A stretch of 64,000 bases of DNA from assembly GCF_005937985.2 (NCBI RefSeq), contig NZ_CP042172.1:2046001-2110000 (forward strand), written 5' to 3'. The DNA comes from Arthrobacter sp. KBS0702 (lineage in GTDB: Bacteria > Actinomycetota > Actinomycetes > Actinomycetales > Micrococcaceae). The notes under the pieces are model-generated. The model was given only the letters and a program-made list of their open reading frames with translations. It ran no database searches and was not told where the DNA came from. The position numbers and the translations under genes were made by a program. How positions within the stretch are numbered: position 1 is the first letter of the stretch; each line of letters opens with the position of its first letter. Of the stretch, positions 17,324 to 27,500 are shown in pieces.

Positions 17324-17670
17324 CGCTTGGGTCACACGAGTGTAGATGGACAGGCTACTTGGTCCTGAGGACCGTTTCCTGTCGGCTATTTTCGCGGTGG
17401 TATTGGCCTGGTTCCGCCTCTCCAGGGACAGGCAAGATGGTCCTTTTCTACACCCGAAGGAAAGACCCGGAGGCCAGTCCAAGCGGGGCTCGCGGAAAGC
17501 CTGCACTTGGCGCCTGCAATTCTGCACCGCGCGAAGGAAGGCTACTGAGCCGGCGCCTGACCCAACGTGTTACTGGGCGATGTCCAAGATCAGCGGCATG
17601 TGGTCAGAGGAACATTTCTTCGTGCCGCCGCTGTCATTGAGCCTTCTGCGACTGCGAGACCCGAAACGGG
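17324..17670. other. Intergenic stretch before the accessory block
   Basis: No supported gene. Open frames run through it on the plus strand, but they have no start signals or recognisable motif, and one runs into the antisense of the DUF262 gene. This is the left boundary of the lower-GC accessory region. I saw no obvious direct repeat or integrase. Confidence 0.45.
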
Positions 17671-19662
17671 TCAATCCGCTAGGACGGCCTCGTCAAGGAT
17701 CCCCGCAGAGTGGATGTCAACATCGTAGCCAGCCTCTCGAAGATCCTCGCGGAGCACGTTCACCATTGCCCGGTCGTGCTGGCGAATCGCCGTTCTGTCC
17801 CATATGGTTCCGCTCTTGACCAAGTCCGACATTAGTTGAAGTTTAGTGCTCTGCCTGACGATCTCTGTCTTGTTCGCCTTGTAGGGGGGCAGGTTGTTGC
17901 TGAATTTGGAGTTCGTGCTGACACTGACTAGCGCGAGGTTTCCGAACATGTGGAGCTCCTTATCATCAGGCGTCACCAGTTCCCAGCCGTCATCGTCCCG
18001 GTTGGCGTACTGAGGGAAGAAGTGCTCTACGGAGTTCCGGTACACGAAAGTGAAGTTGGGGTCGGCCGGGGAGTCGGGACCGGCACCCTCCGTTGCCAAG
18101 AGGTAGTCAAGGTAGGTGAACACGATCCGCTCAATATTGAACCCGGCTGGCTGGGACCCGACAAAGAATGCTTGCTGCACCTTCTGGCGCGCGTGTGTCC
18201 TTAAGACGGCGAGGATCGATTGAGCCGCGTCCTGCTGCGTCAGGCCGATGATCGGTTCGCGTAGGATTCTCGTGATCCAGTGCATTGTCCGCGGAGAGGT
18301 GTAGGTGACTCGGAACATTGATTGAAGCAGCAGCACGTCGCGTGTTGCATCGTCAACGGGGGTGTCTTCCCACTCCGCTCTGTCGGGCGAGAAGGCGTTG
18401 GGAAAGCGCGCATTGACCGTATTGCGATTGCCTTGTTGAGAGGCTGACTCTCCCCGGGTCAGGCGTTTGAGAGACCAGGCGCCGTCGTCAGCGTTGGTTG
18501 CCGTGAACTCACGCTTGAGAACGTAATTGTCCAGCACGAACTTGCATCGCAGGAGAACCTCGATGAACCGCTTGACCCGGTCCGACCGCTGAGTCTCGGA
18601 GAGAGGTTTGAAATCGATTTCGAAAAGCTTGATCAACTTGCCGTCGTCGAGGTGGCCATCGACGTCGTCCTCGCCGTCCTTCTCCCTCAGAACTTTTAGC
18701 GCGTGAAGGAGCAGAGTTGGGAACTTGATGGGGGACTCGAACCTGCGACTTTCGGAGTCTTCCTCGGTTGGCCCCGCAGGGGTTCTGGCGTAGAGCCGGA
18801 GCGCTTCGCCCAAGCTCACGCCCGCACTCCGGCTCACGCCGCTCCGGGCGTGAGCCTGCGGCCTTATGAGGCTCAGGTCATCGAATGTCGAAACCGTAAG
18901 GCCGTCCCATCTCGGACTAAATATTTTGTCTCGCAAGTCGGTGTTGTTTGGAGTCAGCGCCATTTGAATGTACGAGTTCATCTCAGCGCAGGCGTCCCAG
19001 ACCCACGCGAGGCAAGCCCTATCGTCCTCAACCTCCCCCGCCTCGTTGCGCAGGTAACTCATTAGTCGCGCCTTGATAATGTCGACCTGCTCCAGCTGCT
19101 GGCCACGGGTGTTCATGATCTCGAAGTACTTATTCAAGTCGGTCTGTACAGGGAGAATCGCTCGCACGAGCTGCACGTTATCCTCCAGGAATCTCTGAAA
19201 AGTGTCTCGTTCTTCGGGGGTCCTGAACTTCGCCATGCGCGACTTGATCACCTGAAAGCCCAGGTGGATGCCGGCACCTTCGTCATCGTCCGAAGTCGTG
19301 AGGCGCGTCAGCGCTTGGGTCGCATTCCTCCGAGATTGATACGTGAGTTGCGCCTTCGGAGCGACTCCGAGGTGCGTCAATAGCATCAACAGGGTTGTCA
19401 GTCGTTGCTGACCATCAACGACCTCAAAGGTCACGCCATCCCTCCTGAGGTCGGGAGGCTTCCGGGCCACTATCAAATTACCTAAGAAGTAATCGTCAGC
19501 TTCCGCCTGTGCTGCCGCCCACACGTCATCAATGAGTTGCTCGATCTGCTCAACGCCCCAGGCATAGTTGCGCTGATAGATTGGAATTTCGTAGTGCGTT
19601 TTCACCTCATCAAAGAGCTCGCCGACCGTAAACAAATTCGCTGCTAATTTTTCGATCATCAA
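17671..19662 (-). CDS. DUF262 + HNH-like (DUF1524) protein, GmrSD type
   Basis: A 663-residue protein. The N-terminal DUF262 (ParB/sulfiredoxin-like nucleotide-binding) domain is clear from IPIYQRNYAW near residue 28 and VVDGQQRLTTLL near residue 75. Near residue 545 the segments SVEHFFPQ and HMFGNLALVS, with NSKFSNN, match the HNH-nuclease pattern of DUF1524. This is the GmrSD layout, known as a type IV enzyme that cuts modified phage DNA. Its ATG overlaps the stop of the upstream DUF262 gene by four bases, so the two are translated together. The substrate is unknown, and both the gene and its partner are lower in GC than the flanks. Confidence 0.85.
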   Translation of the reverse strand: MMIEKLAANLFTVGELFDEVKTHYEIPIYQRNYAWGVEQIEQLIDDVWAAAQAEADDYFLGNLIVARKPPDLRRDGVTFEVVDGQQRLTTLLMLLTHLGVAPKAQLTYQSRRNATQALTRLTTSDDDEGAGIHLGFQVIKSRMAKFRTPEERDTFQRFLEDNVQLVRAILPVQTDLNKYFEIMNTRGQQLEQVDIIKARLMSYLRNEAGEVEDDRACLAWVWDACAEMNSYIQMALTPNNTDLRDKIFSPRWDGLTVSTFDDLSLIRPQAHARSGVSRSAGVSLGEALRLYARTPAGPTEEDSESRRFESPIKFPTLLLHALKVLREKDGEDDVDGHLDDGKLIKLFEIDFKPLSETQRSDRVKRFIEVLLRCKFVLDNYVLKREFTATNADDGAWSLKRLTRGESASQQGNRNTVNARFPNAFSPDRAEWEDTPVDDATRDVLLLQSMFRVTYTSPRTMHWITRILREPIIGLTQQDAAQSILAVLRTHARQKVQQAFFVGSQPAGFNIERIVFTYLDYLLATEGAGPDSPADPNFTFVYRNSVEHFFPQYANRDDDGWELVTPDDKELHMFGNLALVSVSTNSKFSNNLPPYKANKTEIVRQSTKLQLMSDLVKSGTIWDRTAIRQHDRAMVNVLREDLREAGYDVDIHSAGILDEAVLAD

Positions 19663-21050
19663 CCGGCCAACCTATCCAAGAGCCGCATCAAATCCTGCTC
19701 ATGCTTTGGGATGTCGTCTCGTCCTTTGACCTCGACGCGTAACCGCCGAAGTTCGGTCGAGGTCTCAGCACTCCGAAGAAGAACGAAAGCCGATGCACTG
19801 TGGTCTATGGAACTGGCGTGGTTGTTCACGGTGACTAGCTGAAGCCGCTGGTAGCTCGTCCGGAGGGTGTAGGCCCACGTGAACAACCGGCTCTTTGCCT
19901 CGCGAATCTCGACCTCGCCGAATTTGTTTGTGTAGTAGAGCAGTGCTGCCAGATAAAGCTCGGAAACGTATCGATACCTTGCTCGCGATGGGAGCTCGCG
20001 AAAGTCGTCGTCCGTGGACGCGAAGTGGCCCCAAGACTTTTCCTTGCCCTCGTTCCCGTCCTGTTCATCGAAGCCCTCTTCGCGGAGTCTTCGTAATTCT
20101 GCCAACATGAACGTAACCATCTCGAAGAAGGACCGTCCTGCGACCACGGGTGCGTCGATTTGGAAGCGCGTTCGGTTGGTCGTCCGGTTCGCTTCATCGG
20201 AGTGCTCAACCCAGGCCGCGAGCATAGGCACGGCGGTTTGAGCAGCGAGGTGGTAGCGCGCGGCGGGCGTGCTTGCCAATTTGGGTGTCAAGCCCTTGAA
20301 GGAGTCGATGTATCGCGTTGAGAAAGTTGGTGCCGAAAGTCCACGCGTCCACCGCTTGATACGCCAAAGGTACGTTGAGAAGAGCCGGTCGAGCTCTGCA
20401 TCGGGGACATTCTGCCAACCCTCGACGAGGGCTTCTCGCATAGCGTCAGACTCGTCGCTCATCTCGCGCAGATGGTATGCCTTCAGCAAATCGTGTGGCA
20501 GCAGGGACTTGCCCCGATAGTTCTGTGAGTCGAAAACCCGAAAAGCCTCGTCCGCGTCATCCGTCTCCACTCGAATGATTTCGCAGGTGCTACGGATGAA
20601 GTCAGCAAAAGCTTCAGCTGGCTCCTCCATGTGTCTGACACGACGGGCCAACTCTGTACGGACCCGAACTACGCGAGCGGCTGGGTCCTCCTGCTCGATC
20701 GGCAGGACCTCGATATGGCCTTCGCTCGCCTCATCAAGTAGATCCAGCAATATTGTCAGGGTCAAGAGACGCTGCTGGCCGTCGACAACGTGGATCTGAA
20801 CATTCTCGTTGTCCCTATGGAGGATAACGGCGCCGAGCACATACGAAGGCCATTGAACCTGGTCCGCATGTGGCAAAGCGTTCGGCGCAGCGTTTTCTGC
20901 CTTGAATGCCTCACGGATGTCGTCGAAAAGTTGGAGCGCAGTGGCAGGTTCCCAGCTGTAGGGCCTTTGATAGGACGGGATCGTCAGTCCTTCATCTAAT
21001 AGCTCACCAACGGTGACAACTCTGACGCCCTTCTCGCGATCAATAGCCAC
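19659..21050 (-). CDS. DUF262 protein without nuclease domain
   Basis: A 463-residue protein. The DUF262 signatures IPSYQRPYSW near residue 24 and VVDGQQRLLTL lie in the N-terminal half. The C-terminal part is helical, ending in LMRLLDRLAG, and I see no HNH motif there. The GTG start at 21050 follows GAGGGGGG, a strong site; the frame extends to 21077 without one. It is the first gene of a coupled pair with the 663-residue nuclease protein and is probably its regulatory or sensing partner. Confidence 0.82.
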   Translation of the reverse strand: MAIDREKGVRVVTVGELLDEGLTIPSYQRPYSWEPATALQLFDDIREAFKAENAAPNALPHADQVQWPSYVLGAVILHRDNENVQIHVVDGQQRLLTLTILLDLLDEASEGHIEVLPIEQEDPAARVVRVRTELARRVRHMEEPAEAFADFIRSTCEIIRVETDDADEAFRVFDSQNYRGKSLLPHDLLKAYHLREMSDESDAMREALVEGWQNVPDAELDRLFSTYLWRIKRWTRGLSAPTFSTRYIDSFKGLTPKLASTPAARYHLAAQTAVPMLAAWVEHSDEANRTTNRTRFQIDAPVVAGRSFFEMVTFMLAELRRLREEGFDEQDGNEGKEKSWGHFASTDDDFRELPSRARYRYVSELYLAALLYYTNKFGEVEIREAKSRLFTWAYTLRTSYQRLQLVTVNNHASSIDHSASAFVLLRSAETSTELRRLRVEVKGRDDIPKHEQDLMRLLDRLAG

Positions 21051-21189
21051 ACGACACCCCCCTCGCAGATTGGGCAACCAACCTGCAGCCCGTCATTGAG
21101 ACTCTAGAGGACTAGCTGCCCTACACAGTGTTTCGGGTATCGATCTACAGCGCGTGTCCTATGAGAGCTCTGCTTCGCGGCACGGGTAG

Positions 21190-21324
21190 ACCTATACCAA
21201 AGATGAACTGGCAAAGCTGAAGAGCTACCAGAAAGCTGACCTCCCGATCGTCGATATAGCAGCCGCCGTGGAACGAACCGTGCTCGGAACCGGAAGGCGA
21301 ATGATTGACCTTCAGGTGCCCTAA
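21190..21324 (+). pseudogene. Possible relic of a helix-turn-helix protein
   Basis: The frame gives TYTKDELAKLKSYQKADLPI, then VDIAAAVERTVLGTGRRMIDLQVP and a TAA stop. The pattern (acidic start, LPIVDIAAAVERT turn) resembles a Myb-like or Sin3-like DNA-binding helix-turn-helix. A TAG stop lies immediately upstream and there is no start codon, so at most this is a 3' fragment. Low certainty. Confidence 0.3.
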
Positions 21325-21438
21325 TCCTGGGCACCAGGACCCGCTTATAGTTCCAGTCCTAAGATGGAACCAGTGTCGGAACAAGGAGGACAGGCCGTAA
21401 ACTTCAGGGACGGAATTTTGAAATTGGGGGCAACAATC

Positions 21439-21705
21439 ATGCCAGAAGCTACCTACGGTTCGGCTGCGGTGAGGCCTGCTGCCTCGACCCCTCAGCTTGG
21501 TGCGCTAACGGATGTATTGCACAAGCTGAGGATCTTGGCCGGCCAGAACAAGCTGCCGACGGGTGCACAGCCCTCGCGACGCAATTTCGCTGCCTTGCGC
21601 GCAGTTTGCCGCGATAAACCTAGGAACCTTCTGTCTCGTCTCACCGAGTCGCCCCATGCGGGCCTAGCGGCACTGTCCTCGACGTTGCTTCTCACGAAAG
21701 GCTAG
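21439..21705 (+). CDS. Unknown small protein, first of a gene pair
   Basis: An 88-residue protein, Ala/Leu/Arg-rich and probably helical, with no motif that I recognise. The ATG at 21439 has GGGGG 8 bases upstream; the frame is open to 21364, but that ATG has no ribosome-binding site. Its stop is 3 bases before the next ATG, so the two genes are coupled. A toxin-antitoxin or two-part defence unit is possible from the layout, but no sequence evidence supports either. Confidence 0.5.
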   Translation: MPEATYGSAAVRPAASTPQLGALTDVLHKLRILAGQNKLPTGAQPSRRNFAALRAVCRDKPRNLLSRLTESPHAGLAALSSTLLLTKG

Positions 21706-21708
21706 GCC

Positions 21709-22524
21709 ATGCTGATCAAGCCCGTGTCGCTCCTCCGAGACCTGCACTTATTGGACACTCCTGTGGCCTACGTCCGCAGATCAGATGTCCATCTGCTTAC
21801 CGCCAGGCGGAACGCCTGGAACAACAAAATGCTTAATCGATACACGACTACCGCACCCGCTTTCAGTACCGTAATGTCGGCGTGGAAATCAGCGGAGGGG
21901 CGAAGGGGGCCTGGAACCTATTTCGAGATTGACGAGATACCGTCGTTGGTGTTCGATCTTGACGGGTTTAGCTTGGTCGTAATCCACATTAATGCTTCTC
22001 AGGTGTTCAAATCTTGGAAGATTCCTGCGGCACTGGCCCCCCGTGATTCCCCGATGACGGGTCTTGAGGTCCTTAGATTGTTTTCCGGCGGTCATTACAG
22101 GGAAGCATCGTCAGGTTGGCGAATTTCTGACGGAGAACCTCACGTCATCCTTGGAATCGTGGAAAGCGCCGCAGTTGCCACTTCCTATGGCGAGACTCAC
22201 GTTCTTTTGAGGCGCTCATCACCTAAGTCCGGAAAGTTGACCTTCAACATTGCGCAAAGGACTGGCGCCAATGCTGCGCATCTGGAACGCATAATTGAAG
22301 AGTTAGGCCACCTGACTCTTCAAAAATACCCCGTACACGACATCCACCAGTGGGGCGGCGAGTATTTCTGCAAAACGGACACCAGGAAGCTCTATAACAC
22401 AGAACCGCAGCGCCTGAACGACTACGGATTTCCGGTCCCCCTCACCGCAGCTCACGAGCCCCCGGCGTTCTGCGCGGCGTGCCTCCGATGGTTTAACGGC
22501 AGGCGCCCCGAAGGGGGCGGATAA
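21709..22524 (+). CDS. Unknown 271-residue protein, second of a gene pair
   Basis: The protein has a mixed alpha/beta look. Segments that stand out are the hydrophobic SLVFDLDGFSLVVIHINASQ, the acidic EIDEIPS before it, and a C-terminal FCAACLRWF with a CxxC that could bind zinc together with an earlier FCKTD. I do not recognise a family. AAAGG lies 8 bases before the ATG and the 88-residue gene ends 3 bases upstream. The codon use is less GC-biased than in the flanking backbone, which fits an acquired gene. Confidence 0.6.
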   Translation: MLIKPVSLLRDLHLLDTPVAYVRRSDVHLLTARRNAWNNKMLNRYTTTAPAFSTVMSAWKSAEGRRGPGTYFEIDEIPSLVFDLDGFSLVVIHINASQVFKSWKIPAALAPRDSPMTGLEVLRLFSGGHYREASSGWRISDGEPHVILGIVESAAVATSYGETHVLLRRSSPKSGKLTFNIAQRTGANAAHLERIIEELGHLTLQKYPVHDIHQWGGEYFCKTDTRKLYNTEPQRLNDYGFPVPLTAAHEPPAFCAACLRWFNGRRPEGGG

Positions 22525-22943
22525 CACCGAGCCCTGGGCTTGCGTTGAAAGCTCTGATTGGCACCTAGTTCAGCACGTAGTGGTCGGTGCGGCAGGCTAG
22601 CTCCCGGCGAGAATCGCCAGATACGGACCAGCGTGATTCCGGGGTTTGTTGGACTACTGCTCAGCGGTCGCAAAACCGGCAGGGCTATCGACTTGAGTGG
22701 CTTGAAAAGGACTCTCCCGATTACGGTCCTGGCTCAAACGACGCAACGGCTCGTCAAACGTCCTCGGGAACAACACCGTGGCCACACTTTGGGGTCAACC
22801 AGGACCGCCTGAGCCGGTAGGCGCCCACAGGGAAGCTTGGGTATCCCCGCCCCAAAAGATCAACCTATTGGCACACTGACCCGGATAGGTGGGCGGGTCA
22901 GGGACACCCGCTGCTCGATCCCGACCGGCACGTGACCTGCGGA
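22525..22943. other. Intergenic stretch with one hairpin
   Basis: No supported gene. A hairpin with 8-base arms CTGACCCG (22876-22883) and CGGGTCAG (22894-22901) lies downstream of the minus-strand gene that ends at 22944 and could terminate it, but there is no T-tract. Nothing else recognised. Confidence 0.4.
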
Positions 22944-23414
22944 CTAGGTAAGTTCCTGGAATGCAGTTTGGAGCTTCCCTGTCACATCTAGGCCGGAAGT
23001 TCGAGCCGCGGCCATCCGTATCCGCCATCCTTGGCTGTGGGGTTTAGCTATTGACTCTGCTTCATCCCTGGATAGCTCGCGCGCCCAATCAATCATCCAA
23101 GTCGCCCGATCTATGGCCACAACGATGGCAGCATCAAATTCAAATTCCTTGAAGGCCCAGTGCCTGAGGTCTCCTTTCGGAAGCGATCTCATCTTGACCT
23201 GGAGCCCCCGGTCGTCACTAGTAATCACATCCACGGATTTCGTCCCAACCGGCGCCAGCCGCCCGTTGTATGCCACGGCGACGGTCCGCTCAATAAGCTC
23301 GCCAGCAAGTGATGAAGACGTTCGCACATGGCCGCGGCTTGTAATCTCTTCGTCGATTCCGCTCCGTAGCACGAGCAAGTCACCCAAGGACATTTGGTGT
23401 AAGTGGATGTTCAT
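22944..23414 (-). CDS. PD-(D/E)XK-like (DUF6998-type) protein
   Basis: A 156-residue protein. The segment GTKSVDVITSDDRGLQVKMR has the spacing of a restriction-endonuclease-like core, with an Asp strand followed by Q-x-K, and the next strands DAAIVVAID fit the same fold. I believe this is the DUF6998 type seen near defence genes. An N-terminal helical part (SLGDLLVLRSGIDEEI) precedes it. If active it would bind or cut DNA. The ATG at 23414 is the only plausible start. It stands alone between unknown regions of the accessory block. Confidence 0.55.
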   Translation of the reverse strand: MNIHLHQMSLGDLLVLRSGIDEEITSRGHVRTSSSLAGELIERTVAVAYNGRLAPVGTKSVDVITSDDRGLQVKMRSLPKGDLRHWAFKEFEFDAAIVVAIDRATWMIDWARELSRDEAESIAKPHSQGWRIRMAAARTSGLDVTGKLQTAFQELT

Positions 23415-24030
23415 GCACCCATGTAATCAGTTAGAAGCTAATTCTCGACGAAGTCGCGGCTGTGTTTACAAGACCTAGTGGAGATCTAAGGAATCCGAGC
23501 TTTGTTCCGGCTCGGTAACTAAAGCGCCTCAAGCTGCACGACTCGGGCAGTACACGACCGACGCTCCTTCTCGCGTCTTTCATCAACGCCTGCCCTGCGC
23601 AGGGGCCAGGATCGGGACAGATCGCGTCTCAAGCTCGGCTGGACGCACCCGTCGGCTGGCTCTTGTTGCCTGTGGAGTGAGCTTCCTTGAAATTCGTACT
23701 GGCAGCGAGCGGCCCATCAGCGGAAGCTCGGCGTCGCAGCCATGGCTGATCCGCGCGCTTTTGCCGAGTGCGTGGCCAGGCGGAAGATCACCGACACGAA
23801 CGCCTCGATTGGACGTACGAGCCCGCCGGAGACCAGAACTACATGGGGAAATTCCTCTTCATCGCCGAAACTACAGGCCCGACGGCCTCTGAACCGCTGA
23901 ACGTTGCGCCATGCTTCGAGCTCGTAAGCCGAGGGTTCTGTCATGCCGCAAGTTCGGTGGCCCAGTTGGGTTTGTATTGTGCAAGTCCTTTCAGACGCCC
24001 CAGTGCGGTGTGCGACGTCAGGCCCCGAAC
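23415..24030. other. Intergenic stretch
   Basis: No supported gene. A minus frame at 23717-23944 begins MTEPSAYELEAWRNVQRFRG and then loses any pattern; it may be the stub of a larger gene, but I cannot support it. The rest has no motif, repeat or clear promoter. Its base composition is mixed, as in a decayed accessory region. Confidence 0.4.
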
Positions 24031-24306
24031 CTAATCAAGTAAATCGTGCTCGCCTACCTCGCCGCGCCTCTGCGCTACTTTCATGGCGACCCGCACTGCC
24101 TTTACTCGGATGTAATTGAACGTCCTGACGACTTCTCCCGGCGACGCGTTGCTTGTCTCCAGGGACCACCGGACCAGGCAGTCGTACTCCTCGCGCTCCT
24201 CAAGGTCCTCAGGCAGGGAGTTTTCGGGCACGGACGCCATGTAAGCGTCGGCAAGGCTGTGGCAGTGCTCCCCGGTGTAGTAGTTTTTTACGAAGCCGGC
24301 CTCCAT
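24031..24306 (-). CDS. Small acidic protein, unusual or missing start
   Basis: A 91-residue acidic protein ending GEVGEHDLLD, with a helical pattern (ADAYMASVPENSLPEDLEER). No family recognised. The first in-frame ATG is at 24306, but the best ribosome-binding site, AGGAG, is about 45 bases further upstream, at the end of an open frame that continues with IKGNAYSAELAAAMEAGF. The spacing puts an ATA codon where a start would be, so either ATA is the start or the real start has been lost. It lies downstream of the large repeat protein gene. Confidence 0.45.
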   Translation of the reverse strand: MEAGFVKNYYTGEHCHSLADAYMASVPENSLPEDLEEREEYDCLVRWSLETSNASPGEVVRTFNYIRVKAVRVAMKVAQRRGEVGEHDLLD

Positions 24307-24385
24307 GGCCGCGGCCAGTTCTGCGCTGTATGCGTTGCCTTTTATTGTGTACTCCTCTTTTGTTGAGGGTCGTCATCCGACCGCA

Positions 24386-24413
24386 CCCCTCCGGGCCGCA
24401 TAGCCCCGAGGGG
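24386..24413. terminator. Possible hairpin between 24306 and 24559 genes
   Basis: CCCCTCCGGG and CCCCGAGGGG pair with one mismatch around an 8-base loop. It lies after the stop of the large repeat protein gene (minus strand) and before the small acidic gene. There is no strong T-tract on the minus side. Confidence 0.4.
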
Positions 24414-24558
24414 CGTTCTTTCCACAATTCGGAAAATGACGTCGACTGCCAGTTTTCCTATGATCCCATTTCGATGTATCTAACGGCGATGCACCCGCCC
24501 TCGCTGCTACGGCCGCCCACGGGAGCGGCTTACGTATAGGCGTCCTGCTTCCGCTCCT

Positions 24559-27500
24559 TCAGTCGTCAGAAGCGTCCACCTCGGGAGGGAAGACTGCTAA
24601 ATGCCAGCGCAGAAGTCCGGCGTCCCTGCATTCCCGGCCGATCCGCAGCCCGTCCAGGAGTTTCTTAGCAGCGGATTCCCTGGGCACGTCAGTGACGTGC
24701 CAGTTCGGGTTTTCGCCAGTTGGGGCTTCCCAGCCGGCGGAAACCAGGAAGTCCGAATTGAGCGGCCAGACATCAGCAGAAAGAAATTCCTCAGAAACAA
24801 GTTCCAAGGACAAACCGGATTCGCGCGGAGTGGCCTGCGCATATGGTGCACAGTCCTCCCCCGTTCCGTACCCGTATTCGATGCTGAGGAAGTCGTCATC
24901 TTTGAGCCACAGCAGCTCGTCCGTCAGCGACTCCACAGCATCGGCCCACAGAATCACTTGTCCGGATCCTTCCGTGGCCAAGCTCTGCCATTCGCCTTGG
25001 CCGTTGGAGGGCGAACTCGTCCTAGCCTCCCCCGACGGTAGTTTCTTAGACCACCTAAGTTGCGCGGGATTCGTCACGCCGCGGCATTCCCGCAAGCCGG
25101 CGAGGAGAGTTGACGCGATGTCCCCTAGCGGGACGGACTCCTTGATCCACACGTCATTCGCATCTCGGACGGCTGCCCAGCCCAGTTCGAGCATCCGTCT
25201 GACATCCTGGGGCCAGTCCTCGGTCCCGACTACAAGGGCTGAGGGGAATGAGCAATCGGCCCCCTCTGCCGTGATTGTTGCCGTCGCAAACAGCGGAATA
25301 TCCAGGTCCTCGCCTTCTTCCACGACCCGGATCTCGAATGAGGCGCCCTCCGGAGTCTCGGACACGGTTTCGGAGACCTCGTGTTGGACTCGGCGCCACT
25401 CGTTCTCAAAGTCGCCTGCTGGGTCCTCCCCGGCCAGGTCCGTGCTCCCCGCCACCAACCTCAGTCCATTACTCAAGACCCCAAACTCGGCGTGCATGCT
25501 GAGCAGCGATGGTCGTTCCACTCCCCGCACGACCTGCTGTTTCACCCAGTCGTCGTATGCGAATTCAGTCTCAGGAGAATGATCTAGCTCCGATGCCGTT
25601 TCTGAAAAGTCGAGCGCAGCATGGATGAAGTCCTGTCCCTGCCAGTTCCGTGCCTGCAGGATCGGGGAAAGGCCTACCGCAGTTAGGGCCCCATTCCACG
25701 AGCCTCCGCCGAGCAGAGCGGACACAGTTTCAGCTGGGACCGGCCAGTCCAGGTAGTCGGATTCATCAAGAAGTTCTCGGAACCGGGCCCGGCCCAGATC
25801 GTACTCCCGCGCGTAGAGCTGCCTACCCGGTGCACGATTCAGCTGCCTCAACGCCCCCAGAACGAAACACACCCCACTTCGCCGCGCTGAGGCAGGCGCA
25901 CCGGACAAGAAGCGTTCGAGGTCCTCCACGACGCGTACTTCCGCCGGTGAAAGCGGTTCAGCCAGGTCTGCGCTGAGCCCCTCGAGCATGCCGTAAACCG
26001 CGAAGACGCCATAGTCGAGATAGGGGGAATGGCAGCCCATCGGGTAGTCGACGTTAAGGATTACTTCGGGGCAGATTTCCCTGTAGAGGTCGGCAGCCAG
26101 GCTGTGCAGCCAGTGGAACCTGTGCTTAAGAACCATGGACCTGCGCACTGATTCCGGCTCTTGGCCACCATAAACAAGGCCGCGATCCACGTCGTCCTGG
26201 ATGAGTTGACGCAGCGAACGGATTTCCGCCGCGATGGCGTCCGCACGGCTTTGTTCGTGCTCGTCCGTTACGGCGTCCCTAAGACGGTTAAGGAACCGCT
26301 TTGGGGACTCAGCAACTTCATACAGGGTGGCTATCCGCTCCCCCTGGGCGTAAGCGTCCACAATCATTTCCCAGCTTTGGCTCCAACCGGTCGAAGTTAC
26401 CTCAGGTACGTTCGTCGACGGCAGATTCGAGTCCTCCTGGAGCAGGCGCAGGGAGGCCTCGACGTCGGTCCCGGCGTTCACGACTCCCCGCATGACCCCG
26501 CTGGCCCAATTGGCCAAGGACGCTTCTGCCTTTTCACCGCCCGGAGCCGGGAGCCGGCCGAACCGCGACAAGAACTCCGTGTAGTCGATAAGCCGTTGTT
26601 CGTGGCGGACTTCGCGCGCCGACTTCAAGGTGTCCGCATACTCAAGCACACGCGAGATCTCGTTAGAGATTGACGCTCCAGCCGTGCGGAGCTTGCGGTG
26701 CTTGACCAACCACGCATAGACCGTTGATGCGGATCCTGGGATGTGGCCTGCTGCCTTCAGCGCCGCCATGACTCTTACGGACTCCGCGTTCTCCCGGTCA
26801 AGGTTGGCCTGCCTCTTCTTGGGGGGCTCAACGGTCTTAGCGGTCGCCGCTATTCTGCTGCACTCGGCTATGAGTTCAGTGATTTTTTCATTGATTTCCG
26901 CACCGCCGGCTGGCCGGGAACCGTCGAGACGCCGCTTGACCCAAAAGGCAAGGTTTTTTTCGTCCTTCGGCGCCAACTTCGCGAACCCGGGCATGCGTCC
27001 GTTAGCTTTGACGAATTCACTCAACTCCTCCAAGCGCGAATCACGTTTGTGATCTGTGTGGGCCTTAAGTCGGTCCGCCAGCGCCAGCACTTCCAGGGTT
27101 TCCGGCGCCATTTCGGCGCCCGCATCGCGAAGGCGACGCGCATTTACGATCCAGCCGTGTGTCTGGCTGTCTTCGGTGCTTGAAGGGACGTGGTCGGCGC
27201 ACTCAAGCACCTTTCGTACTCTCTCCCTTGCCCCGATCTCGTTGAATTCTGCGCGCGATGGGTACTTGTCGTAGAGATCGAGGATGCTCTGGCGGCGCTC
27301 GGCGTACTCGCTGGGCTCGTACGCGCGGGTGCTTTCGCGAGCGTGGTTACGCATCCAAGCCGCAATCGTCCGCTCTTTCTCCTCATCCAGACTGAGCGCA
27401 CCGGTGTCGGCGAAGCTGGCCCGAGGAATGTGCCCGTGTTGGGCGCACCATTCCTGGGCCTCCAGCAGCATTGCCTCAGGATCAGCGTTCCTCCTGGTCG

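Noticed and set aside
17346..17819. Plus-strand frame of 157 residues
   Set aside because: It overlaps the end of the DUF262 nuclease gene antisense, is rich in Arg/Pro/Ser as in shadow frames, and has no start signal.
23717..23944. Minus-strand frame starting MTEPSAYELEAWRNVQRFRG
   Set aside because: The first 20 residues look protein-like, but the rest has no pattern and there is no ribosome-binding site, so it was not called as a gene or pseudogene.
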